In this document: positions 1-5,291 of the stretch, piece by piece
Numbering within the stretch: position 1 is the first letter of the stretch
Layout: every line of letters starts with the position of its first letter
DNA from: an uncultured Bacilli bacterium
Lineage (GTDB): Bacteria; Bacillota_I; Bacilli_A; RF39; UBA660
Reading direction: 5' to 3'
Assembly: GCA_947591565.1 (NCBI GenBank)
Contig: CANQDH010000064.1
Span: 1-5,746, forward strand
DNA: 5,746 nt
Position numbers and translations under genes: made by a program
The notes under the pieces: model-generated
The model's input: the letters and a program-made list of their open reading frames with translations, nothing else
Told to the model about the DNA's origin: nothing
The model's database searches: none

Positions 1-87
1 AATGAGCCATTTTCATAAAATTCATGAAATATTTATAAAATTTGATTAAATTTGTTGTAAAAAACCGAAACTCAAATCTTTTTTCTA
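1..87. other. AT-rich intergenic sequence, no gene supported
   Basis: It holds short palindromes (TTCATGAA at 21-28; AAATTT, gatt, AAATTT at 38-53) but no T-run terminator and no coding region I can support on either strand. The end of the preceding gene lies outside the window. Confidence 0.6.
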
Positions 88-116
88 TTGAATTTATATA
101 TAAGGTGTGCTAAAAT
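88..116 (+). promoter_or_regulatory. Sigma-A-type promoter of yqeG-yqeH (extended -10)
   Basis: A -35-like TTGAAT at 88-93 and a -10 TAAAAT at 111-116 are separated by 17 bases. A TG at 108-109, one base before the -10, gives an extended -10 element. The predicted transcript begins near 122-124, at the edge of the Shine-Dalgarno sequence. Because the promoter covers the TTG at 88 and the ATG at 115, neither is a likely start for the gene downstream. The call rests on consensus match and spacing only. Confidence 0.7.
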
Positions 117-123
117 GAATAGT

Positions 124-129
124 AGGAGG
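124..129 (+). promoter_or_regulatory. Ribosome binding site deciding the yqeG start
   Basis: A perfect AGGAGG lies 9 bases before the ATG at 139 and only 3 bases before the ATG at 133. This favours 139, which also matches where YqeG homologues begin. Confidence 0.75.
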
Positions 130-138
130 AAGATGCTT

Positions 139-660
139 ATGGAGAAATATATTCCTGATGTTTATCAAAAAAGTATCTATGACATTAATTATAAAAAATT
201 ATTTCAACAAGGAATAAAATGTTTATTATTTGATTTAGATAATACATTAGTCCCTCCAAGTGTTAAAGAACCTACTGAAGAAGTATTAGAATTAATGGAA
301 AATTTAAAAAATATGGGTTTTAAGTTAATTATTTTATCTAATAGTCCTAAAAAACGTGTAGAACAATTCCAAAATAGATTAGGTATCGATGGTTTTTATT
401 CTTGTAAAAAACCTTTAAGTAAAAAGTTTTTACTTGTCTTATCTATGTATAACTATACAATTAACGAGGTCGCGATTATAGGAGATCAAATAATGACAGA
501 TGTTTTAGGTGGAAATAAAGTTGGCATATTAACTATTTTAGTAAATCCTATAACTAAAAAAGAACTTATTATTACGAAATTTAATCGTCTTTTAGAAAAA
601 ATAATTATTCATAAATTAAGTAAAAAAAGTGTCTTTATAAAGGGGAAATATTATGAATAA
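139..660 (+). CDS. yqeG: YqeG family HAD-type phosphatase
   Basis: The 173-residue product is a small HAD-superfamily hydrolase of the YqeG family, predicted to be a cytoplasmic phosphatase. The physiological substrate of the family is not settled. All four HAD motifs are visible: DLDNT at residues 32-36 (Asp32 nucleophile, Asp34 acid/base), SNS at 67-69, Lys91 in KKP, and GDQxxTD at 115-121. Length and the opening MEKYIPD match Bacillus YqeG (MLKKFFLPDEF, from memory), which with the AGGAGG supports the start at 139; ATG 133 is the alternative. The last codons overlap the start of yqeH by 8 bases, the same gene order as in Bacillus, so the two are almost certainly co-transcribed from the promoter at 88-116. 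The C-terminus is basic and hydrophobic, as in homologues. Confidence 0.93.
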   Translation: MEKYIPDVYQKSIYDINYKKLFQQGIKCLLFDLDNTLVPPSVKEPTEEVLELMENLKNMGFKLIILSNSPKKRVEQFQNRLGIDGFYSCKKPLSKKFLLVLSMYNYTINEVAIIGDQIMTDVLGGNKVGILTILVNPITKKELIITKFNRLLEKIIIHKLSKKSVFIKGKYYE

Positions 661-1654
661 ATGTCGTGGTTGCGGAGCTATATTTCAAACAGATAATCCT
701 TTAGAAGAAGGATTTATTAAAAAAGAAAATCTAGAAAAAAGTACACTTTGTGAAAGATGTTTTAAAATAAGAAATTATGGTGAATATCAAAAAATTACTA
801 AAAAAAATGACGAATTTTTTAAAATTTTAAAAAAAATAAATGAAACCAAAGATTTAGTTATTTTAGTAGTTGATTTATTTAATATCAATAAAGATTTAAA
901 AGAAATATGTTCTTATTTAAAAAACAATGATATTTTACTTGTTTTTAACAAAAGAGATATATTGCCTCTTTCCCTTAAAAATACAAATTTATTATATTAT
1001 GCTGATAAATTAGGTATTAAATACATTGATAAAATGATTATCAGTACGAAAAAGAATTTTAATTTTGATTTCTTAATGGAAAAGATAAAAAAATACAAAA
1101 AAAGTAATAATGTCTATGTTGTTGGGTATACTAATGTTGGGAAATCATCAATGATTAATAAGATAATTTATAATTATTCAACGTCTATTTTGGATGTTAC
1201 GACAAGTGTTTTACCATCGACAACGCTTTCAAGTGTTACAGTCAAAGTAAATGATGAGTTAACACTTATCGATACACCTGGAATTATCGATGATGGAAAT
1301 ATTATGAATTATTTAGAACCAGCTATGCTTAAAAAAGTTTTACCTAAAGATGAAATTCGAACTATAACATATCAGATTAGATCAAAACAATCTATTTTTA
1401 TTGATAAATTAGTACGTATTGATTGTGAACTTTTTAATAATTTAACTATTTATATGTCAAATGCTTTGGAAGTATCGAGAGTATTTGATACAACAGATAA
1501 ACTTTTAGATTTAGAAAAACATGAATTAGTTGTGTTTGATAATCAAGATATTGTTATTTCGGGTCTTGGGTTTATTAAAGTAACAAATTCCGTACCAATT
1601 ACCATTTATACGATTCCTGGTGTTGATGTTTATGTGAGAAGTTCATTAATATAG
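653..1654 (+). CDS. yqeH: YqeH, circularly permuted ribosome-assembly GTPase
   Basis: The 333-residue product is the YqeH GTPase, which in Bacillus is needed for assembly of the 30S ribosomal subunit. A zinc-finger-like N-terminus has Cys4, Cys7, Cys33 and Cys36. The GTPase motifs come in permuted order: NKRD (G4, 99-102), a G5-like STK (131-133), GYTNVGKS (G1 P-loop, 158-165), PSTT (G2/switch I, 188-191) and DTPG (G3, 207-210). The C-terminal domain ends in VRSSLI, close to Bacillus VRRSLI. It is about 30 residues shorter than Bacillus YqeH (366), mainly from shorter loops in the C-terminal half. AGGGG at 641-645 lies 7 bases before the ATG. The start sits inside the end of yqeG, so translation is probably coupled. 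Ser189 stands where Bacillus has Gly in PGTT. No clear terminator follows. Confidence 0.96.
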   Translation: MNKCRGCGAIFQTDNPLEEGFIKKENLEKSTLCERCFKIRNYGEYQKITKKNDEFFKILKKINETKDLVILVVDLFNINKDLKEICSYLKNNDILLVFNKRDILPLSLKNTNLLYYADKLGIKYIDKMIISTKKNFNFDFLMEKIKKYKKSNNVYVVGYTNVGKSSMINKIIYNYSTSILDVTTSVLPSTTLSSVTVKVNDELTLIDTPGIIDDGNIMNYLEPAMLKKVLPKDEIRTITYQIRSKQSIFIDKLVRIDCELFNNLTIYMSNALEVSRVFDTTDKLLDLEKHELVVFDNQDIVISGLGFIKVTNSVPITIYTIPGVDVYVRSSLI

Positions 1655-1669
1655 GCATTTACTTGACAA

Positions 1670-1686
1670 ATTTTGTTTGACAAAAT
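1670..1686. promoter_or_regulatory. Inverted repeat over the -35 box, possible operator
   Basis: ATTTTGT (1670-1676) and ACAAAAT (1680-1686) form a perfect 7-base inverted repeat with a 3-base centre. It overlaps the -35 hexamer. A direct repeat TTGACAAA at 1663-1670 and 1677-1684 duplicates the -35 sequence 14 bases upstream. A repressor site is possible. No T-run follows, so it does not look like a terminator for yqeH. In such AT-rich DNA it could also be chance. Confidence 0.35.
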
Positions 1687-1704
1687 CAATTAATGGGTTA
1701 TAAT
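1677..1704 (+). promoter_or_regulatory. Promoter of the surface-protein gene
   Basis: A consensus -35 TTGACA (1677-1682) and a consensus -10 TATAAT (1699-1704) are separated by 16 bases, the best promoter match in the window. Transcription should start near 1711, giving a leader of about 18 bases. An ATG at 1693 lies inside the spacer and so cannot be the translation start of this transcript. Confidence 0.8.
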
Positions 1705-1715
1705 ATTATTAGAAT

Positions 1716-1720
1716 AGGAG
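1716..1720 (+). promoter_or_regulatory. Ribosome binding site deciding the surface-protein start
   Basis: AGGAG lies 8 bases before the ATG at 1729, downstream of the predicted transcription start. It supports 1729 over the in-frame ATG at 1693. Confidence 0.75.
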
Positions 1721-1728
1721 AAGAGAGT

Positions 1729-2844
1729 ATGAAGAAGTTTGCTAAAAGTTTGACGATTAGTTCATTAGTTGTGGCCTTAAGTTTATTTTTATTTAATAAT
1801 TATTCAAGTACTTATGAAGTAAAAAATGATTTCAAAACCGAAAAAAATGGATATACGTATGACGTTAGTTTATGTGTTGATGAAAACACTGTTATTGGTT
1901 CCAAAAATGGCTCTGATGTTAAATTAGGGGATCTTAAACCTGTTGTAAGATATAATTATGGAGATAAACAACTTGAAGTTTGTGATAATCCTAATTTATC
2001 TATTAAAGTAAGTATACCTGATTGTGATTTAGAAGGATGGTATTATGATAAAGATTTAACTATAAAAGTTGAGGGTGGCATACTTAAAGATGTCATGGGC
2101 GATCCTGCTATTGAAGTAAAAAAACAAGGTAATTGTATTACAGTATATAAATATATTACGGATATATATGCCAAATGTAAAACAACCCCAACATGTCCTA
2201 CAGATATGAATGAAATGTACAAAATTAATTATGTTATCGATAATAAAAATTATTCTAAAGTAGATGCTAAAGCAGGAGATACTATTAGTACTCCTAATCC
2301 AACTAAAGAAGGATATACGTTTGATGGTTGGTATTTGGATGCATCATTTTCTACAAAATTTACAGGTGAAGTTACTTTAGAAAAAGTTTATGATGAAAAT
2401 AATTGTGCAACTGGATATAAAGATGTAACTCTTTATGGAAAATGGGTTGAAACGACTGTAAAATGTGATCCTGTTGAAGAAGAATTTACTGTTATATATA
2501 ATACTAATGGTGGTAATAAAATTGATAGTGTTAAAGTAACTAAAGCAAATAAGAGTGAGGCCATTCCTACACCAGTAAGAGAAGGTTATGAATTTAAAGG
2601 CTGGTATTTAGATGCAAATTTAACACAAAAGGCTAATTATAAAAAACTTTCTGATATAAGTGCTGAAAAATATATTAGTGATGATGGCTGTCTAATTGGT
2701 TATAAAAATGTAACATTATATGCTGGATGGTATAATGATACACCAAATCCTGAAACAGGCGATAATATTATTATGTACGGTATTTTAGGTATCATACTAG
2801 TTGGATGTTGCGGCATTGTAACAAAAAAATTATTAAGTAAATAA
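1729..2844 (+). CDS. Secreted InlB B-repeat-like protein with sortase-type anchor
   Basis: The 371-residue product is a predicted cell-surface protein of unknown binding partner. The N-terminus (MKKFAKSLTI, then a hydrophobic stretch to about residue 22) is a signal peptide or signal anchor; no clear AxA cleavage site is seen. Three repeat units follow, at about residues 72-150, 165-239 and 253-334. The latter two match the Listeria-Bacteroides repeat (Flg_new/InlB B-repeat): a YxxNxG-like strand, PTKEGYTFDGWYLD or PVREGYEFKGWYLD, and a closing VTLYGKW or VTLYAGW. The C-terminus has NPETGD (340-345), a hydrophobic segment (347-365) and a KKLLSK tail, the layout of a sortase signal with a non-LPxTG motif. 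Eleven cysteines, nine in the exported part, are unusual for such proteins. It has its own promoter and a downstream hairpin, so it is probably a single-gene unit. Adhesion is a reasonable guess, not shown. Confidence 0.85.
   Translation: MKKFAKSLTISSLVVALSLFLFNNYSSTYEVKNDFKTEKNGYTYDVSLCVDENTVIGSKNGSDVKLGDLKPVVRYNYGDKQLEVCDNPNLSIKVSIPDCDLEGWYYDKDLTIKVEGGILKDVMGDPAIEVKKQGNCITVYKYITDIYAKCKTTPTCPTDMNEMYKINYVIDNKNYSKVDAKAGDTISTPNPTKEGYTFDGWYLDASFSTKFTGEVTLEKVYDENNCATGYKDVTLYGKWVETTVKCDPVEEEFTVIYNTNGGNKIDSVKVTKANKSEAIPTPVREGYEFKGWYLDANLTQKANYKKLSDISAEKYISDDGCLIGYKNVTLYAGWYNDTPNPETGDNIIMYGILGIILVGCCGIVTKKLLSK
1942..2178 (+). repeat. Degenerate first repeat unit of the surface protein
   Basis: Residues about 72-150 keep the LEGWYYDKDL core (compare FDGWYLD and FKGWYLD) and a late GNC followed by VYK and an aromatic strand. 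The ending IYAKC lacks the usual closing tryptophan. I read it as a diverged copy of the two units downstream. Confidence 0.5.
2221..2445 (+). repeat. InlB/Flg_new-type repeat unit 2
   Basis: Residues 165-239 run from KINYVID through PTKEGYTFDGWYLD to CATGYKDVTLYGKW. The part between GWYLD and VTLY is longer than in the usual Listeria-Bacteroides repeat and carries Cys226. Confidence 0.75.
2485..2730 (+). repeat. InlB/Flg_new-type repeat unit 3
   Basis: Residues 253-334 run from FTVIYNTNGG through PVREGYEFKGWYLD to CLIGYKNVTLYAGW. It has the same extended insert as unit 2, with Cys321 at the equivalent place. NTNGG matches the typical start of this repeat family. Confidence 0.8.
2746..2841 (+). 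other. C-terminal sortase sorting signal (NPETG type)
   Basis: The motif NPETG (residues 340-344) is followed by D-N, a hydrophobic span (347-365) and a lysine-rich tail at the very C-terminus. This is the three-part cell-wall sorting signal, with Asn in place of Leu in LPxTG. The responsible sortase is not in the window. Confidence 0.7.
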
Positions 2845-2859
2845 ACTTATGTTAAGGTA

Positions 2860-2896
2860 AAAAAAAGATGATTTCTTATGCGAATTGTCTTTTTTT
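2860..2896 (+). terminator. AU-rich hairpin, probable terminator of the surface-protein gene
   Basis: Bases 2860-2873 can pair with 2883-2896 over 14 base pairs, including two G-U pairs, with a 9-base loop (2874-2882). The 3' arm ends in seven Ts (2890-2896), preceded by only one strong G-C pair. The T-run pairs with an A-run, so it could act in either direction. It lies 15 bases after the stop codon and before the obg promoter, which fits a terminator, but the stem has few GC pairs. Confidence 0.55.
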
Positions 2897-2916
2897 GAAC
2901 TAAAAAGAATCAAACC

Positions 2917-2945
2917 TTGTGCTTTTTATCTTATTAGAGTATAAT
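2917..2945 (+). promoter_or_regulatory. Promoter of obg and the MBL-fold gene
   Basis: TTGTGC (2917-2922) and a consensus TATAAT (2940-2945) are 17 bases apart. Transcription is predicted to start near 2952, giving a leader of only about 13 bases before the ATG at 2965. Confidence 0.7.
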
Positions 2946-2952
2946 TTTAAAA

Positions 2953-2958
2953 GAGGTG
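2953..2958 (+). promoter_or_regulatory. Ribosome binding site deciding the obg start
   Basis: GAGGTG lies 6 bases before the ATG at 2965. The GTG at 2956, in frame with obg, is part of this Shine-Dalgarno sequence and is not a start. Confidence 0.75.
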
Positions 2959-2964
2959 TTACTT

Positions 2965-4239
2965 ATGTTTATTGATGAAGTTACAACATTATTATGTGCT
3001 GGTGCTGGTGGTAATGGATGCATGGCTTTTAGACGTGAGAAATTTGTTGAAATGGGCGGTCCATATGGTGGTAATGGTGGCAAAGGCGCTAGTATTATTT
3101 TTAAAGTCGATGAAGGACTTAATACTTTAGTAGATTTACGTTATAAAAAAGTTATTAAAGCTGATAAGGGTGAAAATGGTCTTGGTAAAGGAATGCAAGG
3201 AGCAAGTGCCAAAGATGTTATTATTAAAGTTCCACTTGGGACAGTTATTACTGATGAGGACACATCTTTAATTATTGCTGATTTAACGCATAAAGATGAT
3301 GAAGTAGTTGTTGCTAGAGGTGGAAGAGGCGGAAGAGGAAATATCGCTCTTGCCACCAAAAGTAATCCTGCACCATCATATGCTGAAAATGGTGAACCAG
3401 GTGAAGTTAGAAAAGTGAAGTTAGAATTAAAATTACTTGCTGATGTTGGACTTGTGGGAATGCCAAGCGTTGGTAAATCGACAATTATTTCCAAAATATC
3501 AGCATCTAAACCTAAAATTGCTTCTTATCATTTTACAACTTTAGTTCCAAATTTAGGTGTTGTAAAGGTTCGTGATAATAGTTCTTTTGTCGTTGCTGAT
3601 TTACCTGGATTAATTAAAGGTGCATCTTTAGGTGAAGGACTTGGAGAAAGGTTTTTAAAACATGTTGAAAGAACAAGAGTAATAGCCCATGTTATTGACA
3701 TGTCAGGTCTTGAAGGAAGAAATCCCTATGATGATTATGTTACCATAAACCATGAATTAAAAAGTTTTAATGAAAATATTTTAAAGAAAAAACAAATCAT
3801 TATTGCTAATAAAATGGACATGGAAGATGCTAAAAAAAATTTGGCTGAATTTAAGAAAAAAGTTCAAAATGTCAAAATATTTGAAGTATCAGCACTTAAC
3901 AATGAAGATTTAAAAGAAGTAATCAATGAATTATACGAAATACTAAAATCTATTCCTAAAACCGATTTATATACGGAAGATAAAATGGAAAGCCATGTTT
4001 TATATAAATATGAAGAAGAAGTACCATTTAAAATTCATAAAGAAAATAATACTTTTGTTATAACAGGCGATAAAATTGAAAAAATTCTTAAAATGACCAA
4101 ATTTAATACTGATGAATCCGTTTTAAGATTTTCAAATAAATTAAAAAGACTTGGCATCGATGATGAACTTAAAAAAATGGGTGCGAAAGATGGAGATAAT
4201 ATTCGTATTCTCGATCTTGAATTTGCTTTTAAAGAATGA
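2965..4239 (+). CDS. obg: Obg GTPase, 50S ribosome assembly and growth control
   Basis: The 424-residue product is the essential Obg (ObgE/CgtA) GTPase, which acts on late 50S subunit assembly and links to stress and growth control. Three domains are visible. The glycine-rich Obg fold covers residues about 1-158, with GGPYGGNGGKG and GGRGGRGN. The G domain has GMPSVGKS (G1, 165-172), FTTLVPNLG (switch I, 190-198), DLPG (G3, 212-215), NKMD (G4, 282-285) and SAL (G5, 309-311). The C-terminal OCT domain covers about 340-422. Length and ends match Bacillus Obg (MFVDQV; here MFIDEV). All catalytic motifs are intact. The TGA stop overlaps the next gene's ATG, so translation is probably coupled. The usual rplU-rpmA neighbours are absent here; the gene follows a surface-protein gene and has its own promoter. 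Confidence 0.98.
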   Translation: MFIDEVTTLLCAGAGGNGCMAFRREKFVEMGGPYGGNGGKGASIIFKVDEGLNTLVDLRYKKVIKADKGENGLGKGMQGASAKDVIIKVPLGTVITDEDTSLIIADLTHKDDEVVVARGGRGGRGNIALATKSNPAPSYAENGEPGEVRKVKLELKLLADVGLVGMPSVGKSTIISKISASKPKIASYHFTTLVPNLGVVKVRDNSSFVVADLPGLIKGASLGEGLGERFLKHVERTRVIAHVIDMSGLEGRNPYDDYVTINHELKSFNENILKKKQIIIANKMDMEDAKKNLAEFKKKVQNVKIFEVSALNNEDLKEVINELYEILKSIPKTDLYTEDKMESHVLYKYEEEVPFKIHKENNTFVITGDKIEKILKMTKFNTDESVLRFSNKLKRLGIDDELKKMGAKDGDNIRILDLEFAFKE

Positions 4240-4763
4240 AAATAATTAAAATTCCTGTTGGATATCTACAAGCTAATTGTTATATCTTAAACAAAAATAA
4301 TGAAAATCTAATTGTTGATCCGGGTGATGAATTTTTAAAAATAAAAAAGAGTATTCAAGGTTCTGTTTTAGGAATTTTAATAACACATCACCATTTTGAT
4401 CATATAGGAGCGCTTAAAGAGGTAGCGCAAGAATTTAACTGTCCTATATACGCATATCCTCTAAAGGAAGGCGCGTATCAAATTAAAGATTTTCATTTTG
4501 AAGTAATACATACTAAAGGACACACCATAGATAGTATCAGTTTTTATTTTCCAAATGAAAAAGTGATGTTTACAGGTGATTTTCTTTTTAAAGAGATGGT
4601 AGGAAGAACCGATTTAGAAACAGGAAATATCGATGAAATGCTAAAAAGCCTTCAAAAGATAAGTAAATATGATGGTATGATATATCCAGGACATGGTGAT
4701 ATAACTTCTTTTAACCATGAAAAAAAGTATAATTCGTATTTAAACATGTTAAGAAAATGTTAA
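4236..4763 (+). CDS. Metallo-beta-lactamase-fold hydrolase, glyoxalase II-like
   Basis: The 175-residue product is a compact cytoplasmic zinc hydrolase of the glyoxalase II-like MBL family, similar to Bacillus YqgX. All expected metal ligands are present: His51, His53, Asp55 and His56 in HHHFDH, His96 in GHT, Asp115 in TGD, and His153 in PGHG. The family also shows the opening PVGYLQANCYIL and VGRTDLETGN. It is about 35 residues shorter than YqgX (211); the missing part falls between about residues 75 and 85, where homologues have a longer loop. A thioester substrate such as a hydroxyacyl-thiol is likely but not provable. Its ATG overlaps the obg stop by 4 bases (ATGA), and no strong Shine-Dalgarno sequence is seen, so it probably depends on obg translation. 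No clear terminator follows. Confidence 0.9.
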   Translation: MKIIKIPVGYLQANCYILNKNNENLIVDPGDEFLKIKKSIQGSVLGILITHHHFDHIGALKEVAQEFNCPIYAYPLKEGAYQIKDFHFEVIHTKGHTIDSISFYFPNEKVMFTGDFLFKEMVGRTDLETGNIDEMLKSLQKISKYDGMIYPGHGDITSFNHEKKYNSYLNMLRKC

Positions 4764-4777
4764 AAATGTTCTACTTA

Positions 4778-4806
4778 TTGAAAAAAAAACATAAATATAG
4801 TATAAT
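4778..4806 (+). promoter_or_regulatory. Promoter of the membrane-protein operon
   Basis: TTGAAA (4778-4783) and a consensus TATAAT (4801-4806) are 17 bases apart, with an A-rich spacer. Transcription should start near 4813, just before the Shine-Dalgarno sequence. Confidence 0.75.
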
Positions 4807-4814
4807 CTTTTTAT

Positions 4815-4820
4815 GAGGTG
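4815..4820 (+). promoter_or_regulatory. Ribosome binding site deciding the start at 4827
   Basis: GAGGTG, identical to the obg site, lies 6 bases before the ATG at 4827. The in-frame GTG at 4818 is part of it and is not the start. Confidence 0.75.
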
Positions 4821-4826
4821 AATCTA

Positions 4827-5282
4827 ATGAAATTTATAAAAAAACATAAAGTTGCGCTTATTGTAACAGCGGTTGTTATTATTTTACTAGTTTTGTGCGC
4901 CATAGGTATCAAGAGTGCTTTCTTTTCTAATATTAATGGAAGTAAATATGGTAATAGATTAGATGGTATTGAAAATTATCCTATTGATAGTAGTGTTATC
5001 GATGATATCAAGGAAACTATCAAAGAAACGGGTTATGTCAATAGTATTTCATATGATTTAGAGGGTAGATGTATGTACTTTATTATCGAAGTAAAAAGTG
5101 ATGTTGATTTAACTACTTCTAGATCTTTAGCCGATAAAATAGCGGAAAAACTATCTGATGAAATTAAATCATATTACGATATTCAGGTTTTAATTGATAG
5201 TGAAGATGAAGAAAGTGAAATATATCCTACAATTGGTGCAAAACATAAAACAAGTGTAGGATTTAAGTGGAATGTTGATTAG
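4827..5282 (+). CDS. Small single-pass membrane protein of unknown function
   Basis: The 151-residue product is not one I recognise. A basic N-terminus (KFIKKHK) precedes one membrane segment at about residues 9-29, so the rest is predicted to face outward, either anchored or after cleavage. The outer part (about 55-125) reads as helix (SSVIDDIKETIKETG), two strands (VNSISYDLEG, MYFIIEV), helix (SRSLADKIAEKLSDEIKSYY) and strand (DIQVLID): a small alpha-beta domain, possibly ferredoxin-like. An acidic stretch (DSEDEESE, 124-131) and a tail with YPTIGAKHKTSVGFKW follow. It has its own promoter. Its stop is 9 bases before the next gene's start, so the two form an operon. Being paired with a membrane-anchored sensor-like protein suggests an envelope or signalling role, by inference only. 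Confidence 0.8.
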   Translation: MKFIKKHKVALIVTAVVIILLVLCAIGIKSAFFSNINGSKYGNRLDGIENYPIDSSVIDDIKETIKETGYVNSISYDLEGRCMYFIIEVKSDVDLTTSRSLADKIAEKLSDEIKSYYDIQVLIDSEDEESEIYPTIGAKHKTSVGFKWNVD

Positions 5283-5286
5283 GTGG
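5281..5286 (+). promoter_or_regulatory. Ribosome binding site of the last gene
   Basis: AGGTGG overlaps the stop codon of the previous gene and lies 5 bases before the ATG at 5292. It indicates the two genes are translated from one message. Confidence 0.65.
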
Positions 5287-5291
5287 TACTT

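Noticed and set aside
1..25. Possible divergent gene starting on the minus strand at 25 or 16
   Set aside because: Only a few codons are visible before the window edge and no Shine-Dalgarno sequence precedes them.
38..53. AAATTT inverted repeat in the leader as a terminator or operator
   Set aside because: AAATTT is itself a palindrome and is expected by chance in such AT-rich sequence; no other support.
88..138. Upstream extension of yqeG from TTG 88 or ATG 115
   Set aside because: The extension covers the -35, the -10 and the AGGAGG, and homologues begin near MEKYIPD. The ATG at 139 is better placed.
1670..1686. Inverted repeat as a terminator for yqeH
   Set aside because: It has no following T-run, no GC-rich stem, and it overlaps a consensus -35 box.
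1693..1728. Upstream start of the surface protein at ATG 1693
   Set aside because: It lies in the promoter spacer, and the extra residues would put non-signal sequence before a typical MKK signal peptide.
3141..3494. 117-codon open frame on the minus strand inside obg
   Set aside because: It lies fully within the conserved Obg N-domain and G1 region, and its Pro/Leu/Ser-rich translation mirrors the Gly-rich coding strand. It is a shadow frame.
4746..4770. Three ATGTT copies around the end of the MBL-fold gene
   Set aside because: Irregular spacing (11 and 9 bases), partly coding, and low complexity; likely chance.
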